32,356 nt of DNA, taken from an uncultured Alphaproteobacteria bacterium (GTDB lineage: Bacteria; Pseudomonadota; Alphaproteobacteria; Rhodobacterales; Rhodobacteraceae). Below the pieces are notes generated by a model, which had not been told where the DNA came from, ran no database searches, and saw only the letters and a list, made by a program, of their open reading frames with translations. Position 1 is the first letter of the stretch. Every line of letters begins with the position of its first letter. The translations under genes and the position numbers were made by a program. This document shows positions 20,154-29,506 of the stretch, in pieces. Where the stretch lies: contig CACIIZ010000014.1 in NCBI GenBank assembly GCA_902586855.1, positions 1-32,356 of the forward strand. The letters are read 5' to 3'.

Positions 20154-21197
20154 TTGAAATACCAATATTTAGGGGGAAGTGATTTAAGGGTCAGTATTTT
20201 TTGTTTAGGCTCTATGACCTGGGGTGAATCTTCTACGGAGCAAGAGGGGCACTGGCAACTAGAGCACTCTATTTCCAATGGAATCAATTTCGTTGACACA
20301 GCCGAGATGTATCCCACAAATCCACTGAGACGTGAAACGGCTGGAGAAACAGAACAGATAATTGGAAATTGGCTAAAGGGAAGAAAGCGTAGAGATGATA
20401 TAGTAATAGCAACAAAAATTACAGGAGAGGGAAGTAAGACTATTCGCGACGGCGCCCCAATTACAAAAAAAACTATCAACATTGCACTTGAGGGAAGTCT
20501 TAAAAGGTTAAATACGGACTACGTAGATCTTTACCAGCTTCACTGGCCCAATAGGGGATCATATCACTTTAGGCAAAATTGGGTGTTTGACCCAACAAAG
20601 CAGGTCACATCTGAGATTAAGGAGAACATATTTGAAATTCTTGATTATCTTTCAGAGCTAGTTCGAGAAGGAAAAATTAGAGCAATTGGATTATCCAATG
20701 AAAGTGCCTGGGGCTCAATGCAATTTCTCAAAGCCGCCACTGAAAGTGGCTTTGAAAAGATTGCATCAATTCAGAATGAATATAGCCTTTTGTGCCGTTA
20801 TTTCGATACTGACTTAGCAGAACTGTGTCATAATGAAAATGTGCACTTAATGGCATATTCTCCACTTGCTGCAGGACTTTTAACTGGGAAATACCAAAAT
20901 GGTAAAGTGCCTCAAAAATCCAGATTAGAATTCTCTCCCGGACTTAATGGACGGCTCAATGAACGATCAATCAATGCTACCCAAAATTATCTCAATATAG
21001 CAAAAAAGTTTGGACTTCATCCTGTAAGCATGGCTTTGGCATTTTGTGCCCAGAGGCCTTTTATGGGATCAGTAATTTTTGGAGCAACCAAAAATAAACA
21101 GCTAAAGACGATTATTGATGGTTTGGACTTGGAATTATCTCAAGAGATATTAATTGAACTCGATAGGGTTCATAGAGCACATCCTTTTCCAATGTAG
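20154..21197 (+). CDS. Aldo/keto reductase, Tas-like (TTG start)
   Basis: LGSMTWGE, NFVDTAEMYPTNPLRRETAGETEQIIGNWL, DLYQLHWPNR, AIGLSNESAWG, AYSPLAAGLLTGKY. Confidence 0.92.
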   Translation: MKYQYLGGSDLRVSIFCLGSMTWGESSTEQEGHWQLEHSISNGINFVDTAEMYPTNPLRRETAGETEQIIGNWLKGRKRRDDIVIATKITGEGSKTIRDGAPITKKTINIALEGSLKRLNTDYVDLYQLHWPNRGSYHFRQNWVFDPTKQVTSEIKENIFEILDYLSELVREGKIRAIGLSNESAWGSMQFLKAATESGFEKIASIQNEYSLLCRYFDTDLAELCHNENVHLMAYSPLAAGLLTGKYQNGKVPQKSRLEFSPGLNGRLNERSINATQNYLNIAKKFGLHPVSMALAFCAQRPFMGSVIFGATKNKQLKTIIDGLDLELSQEILIELDRVHRAHPFPM

Positions 21198-21219
21198 AGT
21201 TTCAGGTTTCTTAAAATAT

Positions 21220-22143
21220 ATGATATCAATTCAAAATATTAGTAAGGTTTATGACCAAAACCTAAAAGCATTGGAAGAAATTTCTCTTGAAATTGAACCT
21301 GGCGAGATTTTTGCACTTTTAGGGCCGAATGGTGCAGGAAAAACGACGCTGATTTCGTCTATATGCGGACTAACCCGTCAGACGTCTGGTTTAATTAAGG
21401 TGTCAGGATTTGACACCTTAGAGGACTATAAAAAAACAAGATCACTAATTGGTTTAGTTCCCCAGGAATTTCCGCTCGAGAACTATGAAAGCGTTATAGA
21501 AACTGTTAAATTCACAAGAGGCCTCTTTGGGAAAAGTTCCAATCCTAGTTATATTGAGAAAGTTCTCAAATCACTCAGATTGTGGGAAAAAAGAAGTACT
21601 CCCATTATTGCCTTATCTGGCGGAATGAAGAGGAGGGTGCTCATTGCAAAGGCACTCTCTCATGAACCTGAAATTCTTTTCCTCGATGAGCCCACCTCAG
21701 GAGTTGACGTGCAACTGAGAAAAGAAATGTGGGATCTTATCATTGAACTAAAAAAAAGAGGGGTTACGGTAATACTTACTACCCATTATATCAAGGAAGC
21801 TGAAATGATAGCTGATAGGGTTGGGATTCTTAATAGGGGTAGGCTTTTATTAGTCGAAGAAAAAAAAGAATTAATTAAAAAGTTTGGGAAAAAAACGATT
21901 TCTGTGGAATTAAAAGAAAAACTTCACTCTATTCCAGAAAAAATTGCGGAAGAAAAAGTCTACCTTTCCGAAGACAGGCACTCAATTTTCTTCGAGGTAT
22001 CTAATACTAAAAATAAAATGAGTTTATCTGATACAATAAAAATGATAGCCGAGACAGGTTTATCCATTAATGATATTAATACTACAGAAAGTTCACTTGA
22101 AGATATTTTCCTTGAAATTATTGCTGAAGAGGAAATGAGATGA
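21220..22143 (+). CDS. ABC transporter ATP-binding protein (ATG at 21220 preferred; ORF track starts at 21154 inside the preceding gene)
   Basis: Walker A LGPNGAGKTTL, signature LSGGMKRR, Walker B EILFLDEPTSGVD. Confidence 0.95.
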   Translation: MISIQNISKVYDQNLKALEEISLEIEPGEIFALLGPNGAGKTTLISSICGLTRQTSGLIKVSGFDTLEDYKKTRSLIGLVPQEFPLENYESVIETVKFTRGLFGKSSNPSYIEKVLKSLRLWEKRSTPIIALSGGMKRRVLIAKALSHEPEILFLDEPTSGVDVQLRKEMWDLIIELKKRGVTVILTTHYIKEAEMIADRVGILNRGRLLLVEEKKELIKKFGKKTISVELKEKLHSIPEKIAEEKVYLSEDRHSIFFEVSNTKNKMSLSDTIKMIAETGLSINDINTTESSLEDIFLEIIAEEEMR

Positions 22144-22901
22144 ACTTCAATTCAATCAAATCGATTTATAAGTTTGAAATGGCCCGTGCACTTCGAACCA
22201 TAATGCAAAGTATACTCGCTCCAGTGGTCTCTACCTGCCTATATTTTATTGTCTTTGGTGCTGCGATTGGCAGCAAAATATCCGAATTAGATGGAATATC
22301 ATATGGCGCTTTCATTATTCCCGGCCTAATGATGCTTTCAGTGATGACAACGAGTGTCAACTATGCAGCTTTTGGTATTTATTTACCAAAATACACCGGT
22401 TCCATCTATGAAGTCATGTCGGCACCTATATCGGCTTTTGAAGTTATTATTGGATATGTTGGAGCAGCTGCCACTAAATCAATATTGATTAGTTTCCTAA
22501 TTCTACTAACTGCCACAGCATTTGTGAGTTTTGATATAAGGCATCCAATCTGGATGCTTGTTCTTCTAATAATGACTGGTAGCACATTTTCACTTTTTGG
22601 ATTCATTATAGGATTATGGGCCTCAAATTGGGAGAGGCTTCAACTTATACCCTTGATCGTTATTACTCCATTAGTTTTTCTTGGGGGAAGTTTTTATTCA
22701 ACCTCGATGCTGCCTGGATTTTGGCAAACTATCACCAAATTAAACCCCATCTTTTACATCATTAATGGTTTTAGGTGGAGTTTTTTTGGGACATCGGATG
22801 TACCAATAGGTGTTTCGATATTTTTCATGGCTGCATTTTTGTTGTTGTGCATTGCAGTAGTCTCCATAATCTTTAGGACAGGTTACAAGATAAGAAATTA
22901 A
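22140..22901 (+). CDS. ABC-2 type transporter permease
   Basis: Six hydrophobic segments; 4-bp ATGA overlap with the ATPase; ABC-2-like GGSFYSTSMLPGFWQTITKLNPIFYIINGFRW. Confidence 0.92.
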   Translation: MNFNSIKSIYKFEMARALRTIMQSILAPVVSTCLYFIVFGAAIGSKISELDGISYGAFIIPGLMMLSVMTTSVNYAAFGIYLPKYTGSIYEVMSAPISAFEVIIGYVGAAATKSILISFLILLTATAFVSFDIRHPIWMLVLLIMTGSTFSLFGFIIGLWASNWERLQLIPLIVITPLVFLGGSFYSTSMLPGFWQTITKLNPIFYIINGFRWSFFGTSDVPIGVSIFFMAAFLLLCIAVVSIIFRTGYKIRN

Positions 22902-22912
22902 CCTTGGACGAT

Positions 22913-24466
22913 TTACGTTTTTAAATGGATGGGGAATTTTTCAACAATTTCTTTTCGAATAGATGGAGACAGAGCTGCCTTTGAGATAGTTAACAACAAA
23001 TCCTCTTTCTTCTGTTTAGCTTTCATTAATAGCTCAGGTTTTCCATTCTCAGCCCACTCTTTTGGGCTCGATCTATCTCCTAACCTAGGATAGATATACT
23101 CAGTTTGCATCAAACCCAAAGTCTGTTCATGACCTAAATAATGGCCCGGACCATTCAGGCAAACAGACCTCATAGTCTCAACACTTAAGCTTATTTCGTC
23201 CACATTAATTCCCTTAACACAACGTAAAGCCTGACCCAGAAGGTCATCTCCTAAGATCATACTCTCCATGCAAAATCCCAACAATGAGGCGTGCATTCCG
23301 ACAGCCTCATATACCAAGTTTAAACCTGAAAGACCCGCCATTACATTCGATGTCGCCTGTTCCCAACCAGCTTGCATGTCAGGCAATTTTGAGTCTGCAA
23401 TACCAGCGGCTGCACCCCCTGGCAAATTGTAGAATCTATGCATCTGAGCACATCCTGCCGTCAAAAGCGCTTGCTCTCCAGATCCTCCAGACATTGCCCC
23501 TGTTCTTAGGTCTGACACGAATGGCCAGGTCCCAAAAACTGCTGGGAATCCACTTTCAATTGAATTGACATAAACAACGCCAGCTAGACATTCCGCAACT
23601 GCCTGCACTATTGCGCCTGCAATTGGTGCGGGAGCCGTAGCTCCAGCCTGTCCAGCCGATAGTAGTAGAATGGGCATGCCTTGCCTTATGCATTCTTCCA
23701 TAACTGAACAACTTTCTGTCGCAAATTTTAATGGCGGTACCACAAAACAATTTGAATTCGATATAAATGGTCTTTCTCTCCAAGAGCTTTCACCTCCAGA
23801 AAGTATGTGCACCATATCCATAATAGGCTTTACAAAAGAGGCCTCTGTAAACGACACCCCGACATGCTTGCTAGTTCCGGAACAGCAGGCATAGACAGTA
23901 TTGAGATCCATTTCAAAGTTATCTTTAATATCTCTACATACCATGGGTCTCTGTAGAAAATGTATATTATCAAGATGATGAGCTATTTTTGCAGCATTAT
24001 ATAAATCTGAAACAGTACTATCACGATAATTAGAGGTTTCCAAATCTACAACGTGCACCGCAGCCCCAGCAGTCCCATAATGCACTCTATTTTTCTTTAA
24101 TAAGAGGTCATACTCAGAATTCCTACCGTGAAGGTAAAAATCTCTGCAAGCAATGGATAACATCTTTTCTACGAGACCTCTTGGAAACTTTAATCTTCCA
24201 TCAGTTCCCAAAATTGCTCCTGCGTCGGTCATAGCCTTTACACCAGTTTCGGGAGCATCTGCTAAGCCTATTTCTTCAAGGACCTGAAGAGCAGCCTCAT
24301 GAATCTTTATTATTTCATCCTGGCTTAATGGATTATAGGTCCCTCCTATTAGCCCGGGCTTGACAGGCCTTAACTCCTTTGCCAAAGGTGCAGATCTTAA
24401 TGCCTGTCTTGCAGCCCTACCTCCAGCCCTCTTATTTTTTTCTTTATCCTGAATGCCTCTCTCCAT
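22913..24466 (-). CDS. Trimethylamine methyltransferase (MttB) family protein, non-pyrrolysine (ATG at 24466 preferred)
   Basis: GLIGGTYNPLSQDEIIKIHEAALQVLEEIGLADAPE, HVVDLETSNYRDSTVSDLYNAAKIAHHLDNIHF, GGSGEQALLTAGCAQMHRFYNLPGG; continuous ORF with no internal UAG. Confidence 0.93.
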   Translation of the reverse strand: MERGIQDKEKNKRAGGRAARQALRSAPLAKELRPVKPGLIGGTYNPLSQDEIIKIHEAALQVLEEIGLADAPETGVKAMTDAGAILGTDGRLKFPRGLVEKMLSIACRDFYLHGRNSEYDLLLKKNRVHYGTAGAAVHVVDLETSNYRDSTVSDLYNAAKIAHHLDNIHFLQRPMVCRDIKDNFEMDLNTVYACCSGTSKHVGVSFTEASFVKPIMDMVHILSGGESSWRERPFISNSNCFVVPPLKFATESCSVMEECIRQGMPILLLSAGQAGATAPAPIAGAIVQAVAECLAGVVYVNSIESGFPAVFGTWPFVSDLRTGAMSGGSGEQALLTAGCAQMHRFYNLPGGAAAGIADSKLPDMQAGWEQATSNVMAGLSGLNLVYEAVGMHASLLGFCMESMILGDDLLGQALRCVKGINVDEISLSVETMRSVCLNGPGHYLGHEQTLGLMQTEYIYPRLGDRSSPKEWAENGKPELLMKAKQKKEDLLLTISKAALSPSIRKEIVEKFPIHLKT

Positions 24467-24473
24467 TTTTAAG

Positions 24474-26918
24474 TCACATCCTGACCTTATTCGATTTTGG
24501 ATCATACATAGGTTTTATGCTAACTTTAGCAGGGATCGGTTTGCCAGCAACATCAATTGAATAATCAAAATTCAGAATTTTCTCATCAGTTAAACCTTTG
24601 CAATCTATATAACCTAGCCCCACAGCAGCCCCCAAAAAGTGTCCATAATTACCAGAGGTGACGTAACCTACGATTTTATTATCCCTAAGAATTGGTTCAT
24701 TATGATAAACCATTTTCGATGGGTCATCGAGCAAGAATTGTAATAGCAATTTATTCAGACCCTGTTTCTTTTTTTCTAAAATGGCTTGTTTACCAAGAAA
24801 ATCCCCTTTTGACATGTCAACCGTGAAACCAAGACCTGCTTCGATAACATGATCTTCGTCCGTAATGTCATGACCAAAATGTCTATAAGCTTTCTCTATC
24901 CTACAGCTGTCTAAAGTGTGCAAACCGCATAGCCCAAAATTGACTTGGTCTTTAACTTTCCAAATCTCTTCAAAAACGTGTGCACATTGATCGGAGCTAA
25001 TATAGAGCTCCCAGCCCAATTCACCTACGTAGCTGACCCTATGGGCTCTTGCTACGCCATAACCAATTTCTATATCTCTCCAAGTACCAAAGGGATGGTT
25101 TTCGTTAGAAAAATCATTAGGTGATAGTTTAGTTAATAACTGACGAGAATTTGGTCCCATGATTGATAGTACACCTTCGGAAGCACTGACATCCACTACC
25201 GCCACATTTTTCAATTTAGCAAAACGTCTAAGCAGCTTTAGATCACGCTGCAAAGTAGCGCACGGCACTACTAGCAAAAATGAAGTTCTTGAAAGACGAG
25301 AAACAGTCAAGTCACTTTCAATACATCCTTTTCTATTAAGAATTTGCGTATACACTATTTTCCCTACTGGTACATCTACTTGAGCTGTACAGATAAACTG
25401 TAATAAATCTAACGCTTCATCACCCTCAACTCTAATTTTCCCAAAAGATGACATATCAAAAATTCCTATGCCTTCTCTAACTGATTGGTGTTCAATTTTT
25501 TGATTTTCGAACCAGTTTTGCTTACCCCAAGAGTATTGGTATTCCGGCTTTTGTCCTGGTAAAGAAAACCAATTTGCTCTTTCATAACCAGCGACTTCCC
25601 CAAAAACTGCTCCTAAATCCTTCAGATAGCTATGAAAAGGGGAACGTCTTATGTTACGACTGGTTTCAGGCTGAAGGTATGGAAAGTGATCTGCATAAAG
25701 TAATCCCAGACTTTCCGAAACCCTTTGTTTTAAATAATTTCTATTACGCTGAAATGTTTCAGTTCTCCTAATATCTACTTCCCAAAGGTCAAAAGGTGGT
25801 TCCCCATCATTAATCCAGCTAGCAAGCGCCATCCCGGCACCACCAGATGAAACAATGCCAACTGAATTATAACCAGCAGCCACCCAATATCCCTCACATG
25901 AAACAGATTCTCCTAAGTAGTACCTATTGTCTGGAGTAAAACTTTCAGGCCCATTAAAAAATGTCCTAATTCCAACCGAGTTTAGAACAGGCATTCTCTT
26001 GAGGCCAAGCGATAAAACTGGCTCAAAGTGGTCAAGATCTTCAGGTAATTGGTCAAAACAAAAATTCTCCGGTATACCATCCACTCCCCATGGTTTAGCC
26101 CTTCTTTCAAAAGCGCCCAGCATCATCTTACCAGCATCTTCTTTATAATAGGAGTACTCGTCAGGAACCCTCAATACTGGTAGTTGGCCAAGCCCCTCTA
26201 TAGGTTCAGTAACAATATAAAAATGCTCACAAGCATGTAAAGGAATTACAACATTGCTTTTTGCACCCAATTCTCTGGCCCACATTCCTCCACAATTAAC
26301 AACGATATCCGACGTTATATTTCCTATCTCACCACCTTCTAGGCGATACTTCACACCTGTTACCTTATCATATTCTATGCTGACGTCCGAGACTGTAACT
26401 CCCTCTTCTATTTGAATACCCATTTGCCGAGCTCCTTTTGCCAGCGCCAAAGCTATATTGGCTGGGTCTGCTTGACCATCTTTAGGGAGAAATACCCCAG
26501 AAAGAATATTGTCCATATTGAGGATTGGATATTTTTCCTTAATTTCTGTGGGCTCAATTTCACTGACTTCAACTCCAAAAGCTCTGGCTAAAGCGGCTTG
26601 CCGATTAAGTTCTTCTTTACGACTTTCAGTAAGAGCCACCGTTATTGAACCGTTCTGTTTCATGCCTGTTTCAATACCTGTTTCCTGGGCCAAATTGACA
26701 TACAGTTCCGCTGAATACTTCGCCAATCGAGTCATGTTTTGGGAGTTTCGCAACTGACCAATTAGACCTGCTGCATGCCAGGTAGTACCGGACGTTAATT
26801 TCTTTCTTTCCAAAAGAACCACATCCTTCCAGCCTAACTTGGCCAAATGGTAAGCCACTGAACAACCAGAAATACCACCGCCAATAATTATCGCTCTAGC
26901 ATTTCTTGGTAAATTCAT
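24474..26918 (-). CDS. FAD-dependent oxidoreductase/GcvT-domain fusion, sarcosine-dehydrogenase-like (ATG at 26918 preferred)
   Basis: AIIIGGGISGCSVAYHLAKLG, TSGTTWHAAGL (covalent-FAD His motif), GYERANWF, GcvT-like region TQILNRKGCIESDLTVSRL and GELGWELY. Confidence 0.93.
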   Translation of the reverse strand: MNLPRNARAIIIGGGISGCSVAYHLAKLGWKDVVLLERKKLTSGTTWHAAGLIGQLRNSQNMTRLAKYSAELYVNLAQETGIETGMKQNGSITVALTESRKEELNRQAALARAFGVEVSEIEPTEIKEKYPILNMDNILSGVFLPKDGQADPANIALALAKGARQMGIQIEEGVTVSDVSIEYDKVTGVKYRLEGGEIGNITSDIVVNCGGMWARELGAKSNVVIPLHACEHFYIVTEPIEGLGQLPVLRVPDEYSYYKEDAGKMMLGAFERRAKPWGVDGIPENFCFDQLPEDLDHFEPVLSLGLKRMPVLNSVGIRTFFNGPESFTPDNRYYLGESVSCEGYWVAAGYNSVGIVSSGGAGMALASWINDGEPPFDLWEVDIRRTETFQRNRNYLKQRVSESLGLLYADHFPYLQPETSRNIRRSPFHSYLKDLGAVFGEVAGYERANWFSLPGQKPEYQYSWGKQNWFENQKIEHQSVREGIGIFDMSSFGKIRVEGDEALDLLQFICTAQVDVPVGKIVYTQILNRKGCIESDLTVSRLSRTSFLLVVPCATLQRDLKLLRRFAKLKNVAVVDVSASEGVLSIMGPNSRQLLTKLSPNDFSNENHPFGTWRDIEIGYGVARAHRVSYVGELGWELYISSDQCAHVFEEIWKVKDQVNFGLCGLHTLDSCRIEKAYRHFGHDITDEDHVIEAGLGFTVDMSKGDFLGKQAILEKKKQGLNKLLLQFLLDDPSKMVYHNEPILRDNKIVGYVTSGNYGHFLGAAVGLGYIDCKGLTDEKILNFDYSIDVAGKPIPAKVSIKPMYDPKSNKVRM

Positions 26919-29365
26919 GATCGCAGAACCAAATTCTCTGGATCCCAAAGAGGTCCTGGATCTTGAATGATAGCGTTATAGGTTTGCCCAAAGATATCTA
27001 TACAAACTTCTTGGTTTGGCTTTGCACAGTCAGTTGCTACCACTCCTAATGCCAGTGAAGCTCCGACCCTGTGGCCATAAGCACTACTTGTGACTTCACC
27101 TACAATCCTACCATCCAGCGTGATAGTGGACATGTATGGAGCATCACATTCATTTCCTTCAACAATCATTGTTACAAATTTTTTGGATACTCCCCTTTGC
27201 TTCTCTTTGAGCAAAGCTTCCTTACCCGGAAAAGACTCTGGCTTATCAAATTTAATAAAACGCTCCAGTCCACTCTCTAGTAAGGTATAATCAGTAGAAA
27301 GATCTCCCTTCCAAGCTTTGTAGCCTTTCTCAACACGTAAACTATCAAGAGCAAACATACCAAAAGGAGTGGCACCCTCCAAGATTACTCGCTCATAAAC
27401 CACAGATAAATCTTCCTTCCTAACATGAATCTCCCAACCCAACTCGCCAGCATAGCTTACCCGAGCCAGTAGAACATCCTTACCTAGAATTTGAGAACGC
27501 TGTAAGGACAACCAAGGTAATTCAAAATCAGCATTAGATATTTCACTTAATAACTTTCTAGATTGGGGGCCGGTCACTATCAAACAAAACCAGTCTTCTG
27601 TCTGATCAACTATATTAACGTTGGTCTCCTCAGTTATCCCATTCCTAAGAACTGATAAATCATGCCATTGAGCTGCCCCTGCAGTAATCAGGGAAAATTC
27701 ATCTTTTCCAAGATGCATAATTGACATTTCAGTAAGAACTCGACCACGTTCATCTGAAAAATATGCAAGGCTCATTCGATTTAGCGATGGGAGACCTCCA
27801 GCAATTTGTCGAAGCAACCAATTTCCAGCTCCCTGACCATTTATATGGTATCTGGAAAACCCTGGCAGGTTCAATACGCCAACATTGGAGTGTACAGCCA
27901 GACACTCTTCTTTAACTCTTTGAAACCAAGGTCCTTCTCTCTCCCAAGTTTGGGTAGAAGCTTCAGAGGTATCGTCTCCCGGTTTGGCAAACCAATTGGC
28001 ACGCTCCCATCCATTATATGCCCCCATTTGCCCCCCCTGCTCAACAATTCTATCGTGCACTGGGGATAGTTTCTTATTTCTACCCGCTGGCCAGGAGTGA
28101 AAAGGAAAATGAATAGCATACTCGTGACCATAAACTTCGGCTGCTTTTTCCTGACAATAATTATCATCCGCAAAATCAGTAAACCTTCTTGGATCACAAG
28201 ACCACATGTCCCATTCAGTTGATCCTTCGGCAATCCATTCTGCCAAAACCTTCCCAGCTCCACCTCCTTGAGCAATTCCAAAAGTAAAAACACAAGCCTC
28301 AAAAACATTCTTTAACCCAGGTGAAGGACCTATAAGGGGATTACCATCTGGCGTATAAGGAATCGGTCCATTGATAACCTTCGAAATGCCCGCTTGTCCT
28401 AAAATTGGAACTCTCTGCATCGCATCATTTACATACCATTCAAGCCGATCTATATCATCTGGATACAACTGAAAGCTGAAGTCTTCAGGTAGAGGATCGG
28501 CACTATCTTTCCAATGAATCTTACAATTTCTCTCATATGGCCCCAAATTTAGGCCATTTTTTTCTTGTCGCAAATAATAACTGCTATCTACATCTCGAAG
28601 AAGGGGTAATTTCTTATTTGTCCCCTTTGCTCTCTCGACCAACTCTGGAATTTCTTCAGTTAGAAGATACTGATGACTCATCACTGCCATAGGCGCGGAC
28701 CTACCACCATATGGTAAAAACCAATCACTCACCCGCTTCGCATAATATCCTGCTGCATTCACAATTATTTCACACTCTATCGGACCTTTATCCGTTTTTA
28801 CAATCCAGTCATCTCTTGACTTACTTATTCCTATCGCAGAGCAGAAACGGATTATTGATGCACCAAGATCTCTCGAACCCTTGGCCAAAGCCTGAGTAAG
28901 CTGCGCTGGGTCTATATCACCGTCGTTCGGATCAAAAAGAGCACCTTCCAGGTCATGAACTTCTAAGAAAGGATACTTTTCTTTCAGTTCCATCAAACTG
29001 ATCACTTCCAAATCCATTCCCTGATAAATTCCCATCCCTTTAGCTCGCTGAAATTCCTGCATACGCTCCTTAGAATGGGCTAACCTTACGGATCCTGTCA
29101 CATGATAATTCATTGGATAATCTACAGCTTTGGATAGTCCCCTGTATAATTCTGTCGAATACCGCTGCATGTTCATAATGGCCCAAGAAGAAGAAAAAGT
29201 TGGAACATTCCCCGCTGCATGCCAGGTACTACCAGCAGTTAGTTCATTTTTTTCCAAGAGGAGAAGATCTCTGCAACCGGCTTTTGCCAAATGATAGAGG
29301 CAAGAAACTCCAACCACTCCACCACCAATTATAACTATCCTGGCTGATTTTGGTAACTCTGACAT
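26915..29365 (-). CDS. FAD-dependent oxidoreductase/GcvT-domain fusion, dimethylglycine-dehydrogenase-like
   Basis: IVIIGGGVVGVSCLYHLAKAG, TAGSTWHAAGN, GWERANWFAKPGDD, SDERGRVLTEMSIMHLGKDEFSLITA, YAGELGWEIH; strong G-rich RBS (GGGGGG) before ATG. Confidence 0.93.
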   Translation of the reverse strand: MSELPKSARIVIIGGGVVGVSCLYHLAKAGCRDLLLLEKNELTAGSTWHAAGNVPTFSSSWAIMNMQRYSTELYRGLSKAVDYPMNYHVTGSVRLAHSKERMQEFQRAKGMGIYQGMDLEVISLMELKEKYPFLEVHDLEGALFDPNDGDIDPAQLTQALAKGSRDLGASIIRFCSAIGISKSRDDWIVKTDKGPIECEIIVNAAGYYAKRVSDWFLPYGGRSAPMAVMSHQYLLTEEIPELVERAKGTNKKLPLLRDVDSSYYLRQEKNGLNLGPYERNCKIHWKDSADPLPEDFSFQLYPDDIDRLEWYVNDAMQRVPILGQAGISKVINGPIPYTPDGNPLIGPSPGLKNVFEACVFTFGIAQGGGAGKVLAEWIAEGSTEWDMWSCDPRRFTDFADDNYCQEKAAEVYGHEYAIHFPFHSWPAGRNKKLSPVHDRIVEQGGQMGAYNGWERANWFAKPGDDTSEASTQTWEREGPWFQRVKEECLAVHSNVGVLNLPGFSRYHINGQGAGNWLLRQIAGGLPSLNRMSLAYFSDERGRVLTEMSIMHLGKDEFSLITAGAAQWHDLSVLRNGITEETNVNIVDQTEDWFCLIVTGPQSRKLLSEISNADFELPWLSLQRSQILGKDVLLARVSYAGELGWEIHVRKEDLSVVYERVILEGATPFGMFALDSLRVEKGYKAWKGDLSTDYTLLESGLERFIKFDKPESFPGKEALLKEKQRGVSKKFVTMIVEGNECDAPYMSTITLDGRIVGEVTSSAYGHRVGASLALGVVATDCAKPNQEVCIDIFGQTYNAIIQDPGPLWDPENLVLRS

Positions 29366-29506
29366 GCGCCCCCCATTTAAAGCGAGAAATCATACGATTT
29401 GCTAAAGTTTCTTCTTAAAAAAATTATAGTTTTATTTAAACTAAAACAAGAAATAAAAACGACTTCACCCTTTTTAGAAAAATGATTCTGATGAAACCTT
29501 ACGAAA

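Noticed and set aside
22913-24466. Pyrrolysine-dependent MttB
   Set aside because: No in-frame TAG within the ORF; it belongs with non-Pyl MttB-family proteins.
27871-28308. 145-aa minus-strand ORF
   Set aside because: Same-strand out-of-frame ORF inside the DMGDH-like gene; no family resemblance.
29420-29450. tagttt-tattt-aaacta inverted repeat as a terminator between gcdH and the DMGDH-like gene
   Set aside because: Only a 6-bp AT-rich stem in an AT-rich region; too weak to support a terminator call.
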